DNA of 10,029 nucleotides, from positions 1 to 10,029 of the forward strand of contig JAJZPX010000055.1 of assembly GCA_021811025.1 (NCBI GenBank), given 5' to 3'. The notes beneath the pieces were generated by a model. It saw nothing but the letters and a program-made list of their open reading frames with translations, did no database searches and was not told the origin of the DNA. Of this stretch, positions 7,163-10,029 are shown piece by piece; position 1 is the first letter of the stretch, and each line of letters starts with the position of its first letter. The DNA is from Actinomycetes bacterium (lineage in GTDB: Bacteria; Actinomycetota; Coriobacteriia; Anaerosomatales; JAJZPX01). The translations under genes and the position numbers were made by a program.

Positions 7163-8881
7163 TTGACTGAACGTAAGAGATCCATCCTGGCACTGGTCCT
7201 GGTCCTCGTGTTCGCGGTGGCCCTGGTCATCGCGAGTGGTTGCACGAAGGCGCCTTCGCAGGGTGGCCAGGCAGCGGCGCCGAGCGGGCCGCAGAAGGGC
7301 GGCACGTTCACCTTCTACATCGGCGATCCGGCTTACATCGATCCCTACAACGCTCAGGAGACCGAGGGCGTGCAGGTCGTGCACCAGCTGTTCGCCAGCC
7401 TGACCGCGTTCGACCCGAAGGATCCCAGCAAGCTCGTTCCTGCGGCCGCCGAGAGGTGGGAGGCCAACGCCGACGCGACGGTCTGGACGTTCCACCTGAA
7501 CAAGAACGACAAGTTCTCCGACGGCAACCCCGTCACCGCGAAGGACTTCGTGTACGCGTGGAACCGCATCGCGAACCCGAAGACGCTCAACACCGCCACC
7601 AAGAAGGTCGACGCCTCGGCCATCAGCTACCACCTCGCGCCGGTCAAGGGATACGACGACGTGCAGGCGGGCAAGGCGACCGAGATGTCCGGTCTGAAGG
7701 CAGTCGACGACTACACGCTCGAGGTCACGCTCAGCAAGCCGTTCGGTGACTTCGAGTACGTCGTCGCGCATCCGGCGCTCGCGCCTGTCGAGCAGTCGCT
7801 TGTCGAGAACGGCGTCGACTACAACGGCACGAAGGTGGCGTTCGGCGACATGCCGGTCGGCAACGGTCCGTTCAAGATGGCCGAGCCGTGGAAGCACGGG
7901 CAGTACGTAAAGACGGTCCAGAACCCGAACTACTACGGGACGAAGCCGTACATCGACGGCATCGAGTTCCGTTCGTTCAAGGACCCGGACACCGCGTACC
8001 TCGAGTTCCAGGCCGGCAACCTCGACTTCGCGCAGATCAGCCTCGGCAAGATCAAGGACGCCGAGACCAAGTACGGCACGTCGGAGGACGGCTACACCGC
8101 CAACCCCGGCAAGCAGGTCCTGGTGGGCGCGGAGGACTCCACGTACTACCTCGTCGTGAACAACCAGGACAAGGCGCTCAGCAACGTGAAGCTGCGCAAG
8201 GCGATCTCGCTGGCGATCAACCGCCAGGCGATCTGCGACACGCTGTTCGAGGGTACGCGCGAGCCTGCCGACAACATCGTGCCTCCGGGAATCGCCGGCT
8301 ACGAGCCGGGCATGTGGCCTGACGTGAAGTACGACGAGGCCGCCGCGAAGCAGATGCTGGCGGACGCGGGCTACCCGGACGGCAAGGGCGCCCCTGAGAT
8401 CTCGCTGGCGTACAACGCCGACGGCGGGCACCAGAAGATCATGGAGCTCGTCCAGGCGGACCTGACGAAGCTGGGCCTGAAGGTCAAGCTCGCGCCGACG
8501 CCGGACTTCCCGACGTACCTGAAGCAGCTGGACGCGGGCAAGGTCATGATCGGCCGGCTCGGCTGGGTCGCCGACTACCCGATCTTCGACAACTTCATGA
8601 ACCCGCTGTTCAACTCTAAGTCGACGGACAACTACTCGAAGTTCGCCGACACGAAGGTCGACGACGCGATCGTCGCCGCCCGCAAGATCACGGACACGGC
8701 TGCGCGCATCAAGGCGTACCAGGACATCGACAAGACGATCGGTGAGCAGCTCCCGGACATCCCGCTGATGTTCTACAAGCATCACCACGTCACTTCGTCG
8801 CGCGTGCACGACTTCACGTTCGACGCGATGTACCTCGCCGACTTCTCGAAGTGCTGGCTCTCTCAGACGGCTTCGAAGTAG
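7163..8881 (+). CDS. peptide ABC transporter substrate-binding lipoprotein (family 5)
   Basis: This is an extracytoplasmic solute-binding protein of family 5 (OppA/DppA type), 572 residues from a TTG start. The N-terminus is a lipoprotein signal: MTERKR, a hydrophobic core (7-24) and the lipobox IASGC with Cys27 as lipid-anchored first mature residue, then a flexible Ala/Gly/Pro/Gln linker. The mature protein has GGTFTFYIGDPAYIDPYNAQE (46-66, like OppA receptors), the family signature spanning 95-136 (AAERWE, then WTFHLNKNDKFSDGNPVTAKDFVYAW), VGNGPFKM (232-239), LRKAISLAINR (344-354) and GRLGWVADYPIFDNF (464-478). It presumably captures oligopeptides for the permease encoded next; ligand cannot be read from sequence, and some family members bind nickel, sugars or other solutes. 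A strong hairpin follows the gene and may raise its expression relative to the permease. oppA would be a fitting symbol. Confidence 0.92.
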   Translation: MTERKRSILALVLVLVFAVALVIASGCTKAPSQGGQAAAPSGPQKGGTFTFYIGDPAYIDPYNAQETEGVQVVHQLFASLTAFDPKDPSKLVPAAAERWEANADATVWTFHLNKNDKFSDGNPVTAKDFVYAWNRIANPKTLNTATKKVDASAISYHLAPVKGYDDVQAGKATEMSGLKAVDDYTLEVTLSKPFGDFEYVVAHPALAPVEQSLVENGVDYNGTKVAFGDMPVGNGPFKMAEPWKHGQYVKTVQNPNYYGTKPYIDGIEFRSFKDPDTAYLEFQAGNLDFAQISLGKIKDAETKYGTSEDGYTANPGKQVLVGAEDSTYYLVVNNQDKALSNVKLRKAISLAINRQAICDTLFEGTREPADNIVPPGIAGYEPGMWPDVKYDEAAAKQMLADAGYPDGKGAPEISLAYNADGGHQKIMELVQADLTKLGLKVKLAPTPDFPTYLKQLDAGKVMIGRLGWVADYPIFDNFMNPLFNSKSTDNYSKFADTKVDDAIVAARKITDTAARIKAYQDIDKTIGEQLPDIPLMFYKHHHVTSSRVHDFTFDAMYLADFSKCWLSQTASK

Positions 8882-8912
8882 CGGGTCGCGGACACAAAGG
8901 CACGTACATGGG

Positions 8913-8940
8913 GGTGGCAGGATGCTTGCATCCTGCCACC
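8913..8940 (+). other. perfect hairpin with CUUG tetraloop between receptor and permease genes
   Basis: GGTGGCAGGATG (8913-8924) and CATCCTGCCACC (8929-8940) are perfect 12-bp complements around CTTG, closed by a G-C pair, which is the known extra-stable G(CUUG)C tetraloop. TCTGTGACGG follows, so there is no T-tract. In bacterial ABC operons, stable hairpins after the binding-protein gene often block 3' decay or cause partial termination, giving more receptor than permease; that role is inferred here. Confidence 0.75.
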
Positions 8941-8971
8941 TCTGTGACGGCCCTCATGTAGAAGGCGCTGC

Positions 8972-9946
8972 ATGTATCGATACATACTCCGGCGACTCGC
9001 GCAGTTCGTCCCAGTCTTCTTCGGCGTGACCCTGCTGCTCTTCTTCATCACCACGCTCCTGCCCGGTGACCCGGTCGCCCTTCGGGCGGGGGAGAGGAAG
9101 CTTCCTCCCGCCGTCTACCAGGAGATGAGGCACGAGTACGGCCTCGACAAGCCGTGGTACCAGCAGTACGTGCACTACCTCGGCCGCCTCGCGCGAGGAG
9201 ACCTCGGGACCTCCATCAGCTCCGGCCGGCCGGTGATCGCCATCTTCAAGGACACGTTTCCGTACACGCTGCGGCTGTCCCTGGCCGCGATCGCGATCGA
9301 GATCCTGATCGGAATCGGCGTCGGCGTAGTCTCGGCGGTGAAGCAGTACACCGTCTACGACACCTTCGCCACCCTGTCGACGTCGGTACTTGTCGCGCTG
9401 CCGGTCTTCTGGCTCGGGCTCATGCTGCAGTACTTCTTCGGCATCATGCTCAAGAACTGGACGGGAGGAGCTTTCTATCTGCCGATCTCAGGGGCGAGCG
9501 GGCCGGTGTTCCAGGACTGGGTCCACCTCATCCTGCCGTCGATCACGCTCGCGTCGGTGTCCACCGCCTACGCCGCGCGGATCGCGCGGAGCCAGCTGCT
9601 CGAGGTGTCGGGGCAGGACTACGTCCGAACCGCCTTCGCGAAAGGGCTCTCGCCGCGAGCGGTGCTCTGGCGCCATGAGATGAAGAACGCGCTCATACCC
9701 GTCGTGACGTTCATCGGTCTCGATCTCGGCATGATGCTATCCGGCGCGATCCTCACGGAGACCGTGTTCAACTGGCCGGGCATCGGTCTGACGATCTATC
9801 AGGCGATCGGACGGCGCGACTACCCGGTCGTCTTCGGCGGGGTCACCCTCGTCCTGTTCGTGGTGCTGTTCGTCAACCTGCTGGTCGACATCAGCTACGC
9901 GTTCCTGGACCCGCGCATCCGCCTCGGCGGGAAGGCCGAGGGGTGA
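8972..9946 (+). CDS. peptide ABC transporter permease, OppB/DppB type
   Basis: This is a 324-residue inner-membrane permease of the binding-protein-dependent transport family. The N-terminus MYRYILRRLAQFVPVFFGVT is typical of OppB/DppB, followed by membrane helix 1 (about 9-30), the PGDP motif (31-34), and a periplasmic-side region with LGLDKPWYQQYVHYLGRLA-like sequence (57-75) and RGDLGTS (75-81). Further helices lie near 101-123, 134-160, 186-203, 241-263 and 286-310. The EAA loop that docks the ATPase is at about 217-245 (DYVRTAFAKGLSPRAVLWRH onward), and ETVFNWPGIG (263-272) and FLDPRIR (311-317) are family motifs. A weak SD (AAGG, 6 nt before ATG) and the preceding hairpin fit lower expression than the receptor. 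oppB would be a fitting symbol, but dipeptide or other substrates cannot be excluded. Confidence 0.94.
   Translation: MYRYILRRLAQFVPVFFGVTLLLFFITTLLPGDPVALRAGERKLPPAVYQEMRHEYGLDKPWYQQYVHYLGRLARGDLGTSISSGRPVIAIFKDTFPYTLRLSLAAIAIEILIGIGVGVVSAVKQYTVYDTFATLSTSVLVALPVFWLGLMLQYFFGIMLKNWTGGAFYLPISGASGPVFQDWVHLILPSITLASVSTAYAARIARSQLLEVSGQDYVRTAFAKGLSPRAVLWRHEMKNALIPVVTFIGLDLGMMLSGAILTETVFNWPGIGLTIYQAIGRRDYPVVFGGVTLVLFVVLFVNLLVDISYAFLDPRIRLGGKAEG
9938..9946 (+). promoter_or_regulatory. ribosome binding site of the gene after the permease
   Basis: GAGGGGTGA, which contains the permease stop TGA, lies 6 nt before an ATG at 9953. The ATG at 9946, overlapping the stop, meets a stop after four codons, so 9953 is the start. 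This mirrors the yvcK-whiA junction and implies coupling. Confidence 0.7.
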
Positions 9947-9952
9947 TGCGCG

Positions 9953-10029
9953 ATGAGTGACGACCTCAGGGCCGTCGAGGTGCTGCAGAGTGAGGAGATA
10001 CCGCCGGCAGGGCCACGGGTGGTCGAGGT
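9953..10029 (+). CDS. start of next transporter gene, probably OppC-type permease (partial)
   Basis: An open frame of 25 codons plus two bases runs off the window end, beginning MSDDLRAVEVLQSEEIPPAG. It starts 6 nt after the permease stop with a strong SD. The visible part is a polar, acidic and disordered-looking N-terminal tail, compatible with the cytoplasmic N-terminus of OppC/DppC permeases, which normally follow oppB. There is too little sequence to prove the family; an ATPase subunit is the other option, though these usually begin close to a hydrophobic strand leading to the Walker A motif. Confidence 0.6.
   Translation, partial: MSDDLRAVEVLQSEEIPPAGPRVVE

Noticed and set aside
7046..8809. 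A 587-codon open frame on the - strand opposite the binding protein gene
   Set aside because: Mirror frame of a well-supported coding sequence; composition is typical of an antisense shadow.
8913..8950. Hairpin after the binding protein gene as an intrinsic terminator
   Set aside because: No T-tract follows the stem and the permease gene of the same system is immediately downstream, so full termination is unlikely.

Overview
The window is a GC-rich stretch in which every gene reads on the + strand. It looks like core chromosome from a high-GC Gram-positive (actinobacterial) genome. The evidence is the order yvcK-whiA-gapA-pgk-tpiA followed by secG, dense coding with GTG and TTG starts as well as ATG, strong purine-rich Shine-Dalgarno (SD) sites, and a lipoprotein-type transporter receptor. 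An independent-type phosphoglycerate mutase (gpmI) sits between tpiA and secG. This suggests a deep or anaerobic actinobacterial lineage (Coriobacteriia-like) rather than a Streptomyces or Mycobacterium relative, but that placement is inference.

Region 1 (1-1688): the 3' part of yvcK (a CofD-like, UDP-sugar-binding regulator of wall synthesis and carbon metabolism) and complete whiA. The SD of whiA lies inside the end of yvcK, so the two are translationally close-coupled.

Region 2 (1689-6554): a lower-glycolysis operon, gapA, pgk, tpiA, gpmI. It covers triose-phosphate interconversion through to 2-phosphoglycerate; enolase and pyruvate kinase are not in the window. The gapA leader has two overlapping inverted repeats. 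The gapA-pgk and pgk-tpiA gaps hold strong GC-rich hairpins without T-tracts, better explained as mRNA stability or processing elements than as terminators. tpiA and gpmI are only 9 nt apart.

Region 3 (6555-6973): secG, the small SecYEG subunit, with its own near-consensus sigma70-type promoter (TTGAGC, 17 nt, TATAAT) and a textbook intrinsic terminator. This separates it from both neighbours.

Region 4 (6974-10029): the start of a peptide/oligopeptide ABC transporter operon: a family 5 solute-binding lipoprotein, an OppB/DppB permease, and the first 25 codons of the next gene, probably the second permease. A perfect 12-bp hairpin with a CUUG tetraloop lies between receptor and permease genes, a position where such hairpins commonly let the binding protein be made in excess.

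I found no mobile element, CRISPR array, tRNA, rRNA or foreign-looking segment. The proteins are conventional; the points worth a second look are in the intergenic RNA/DNA structure and in the gene order.
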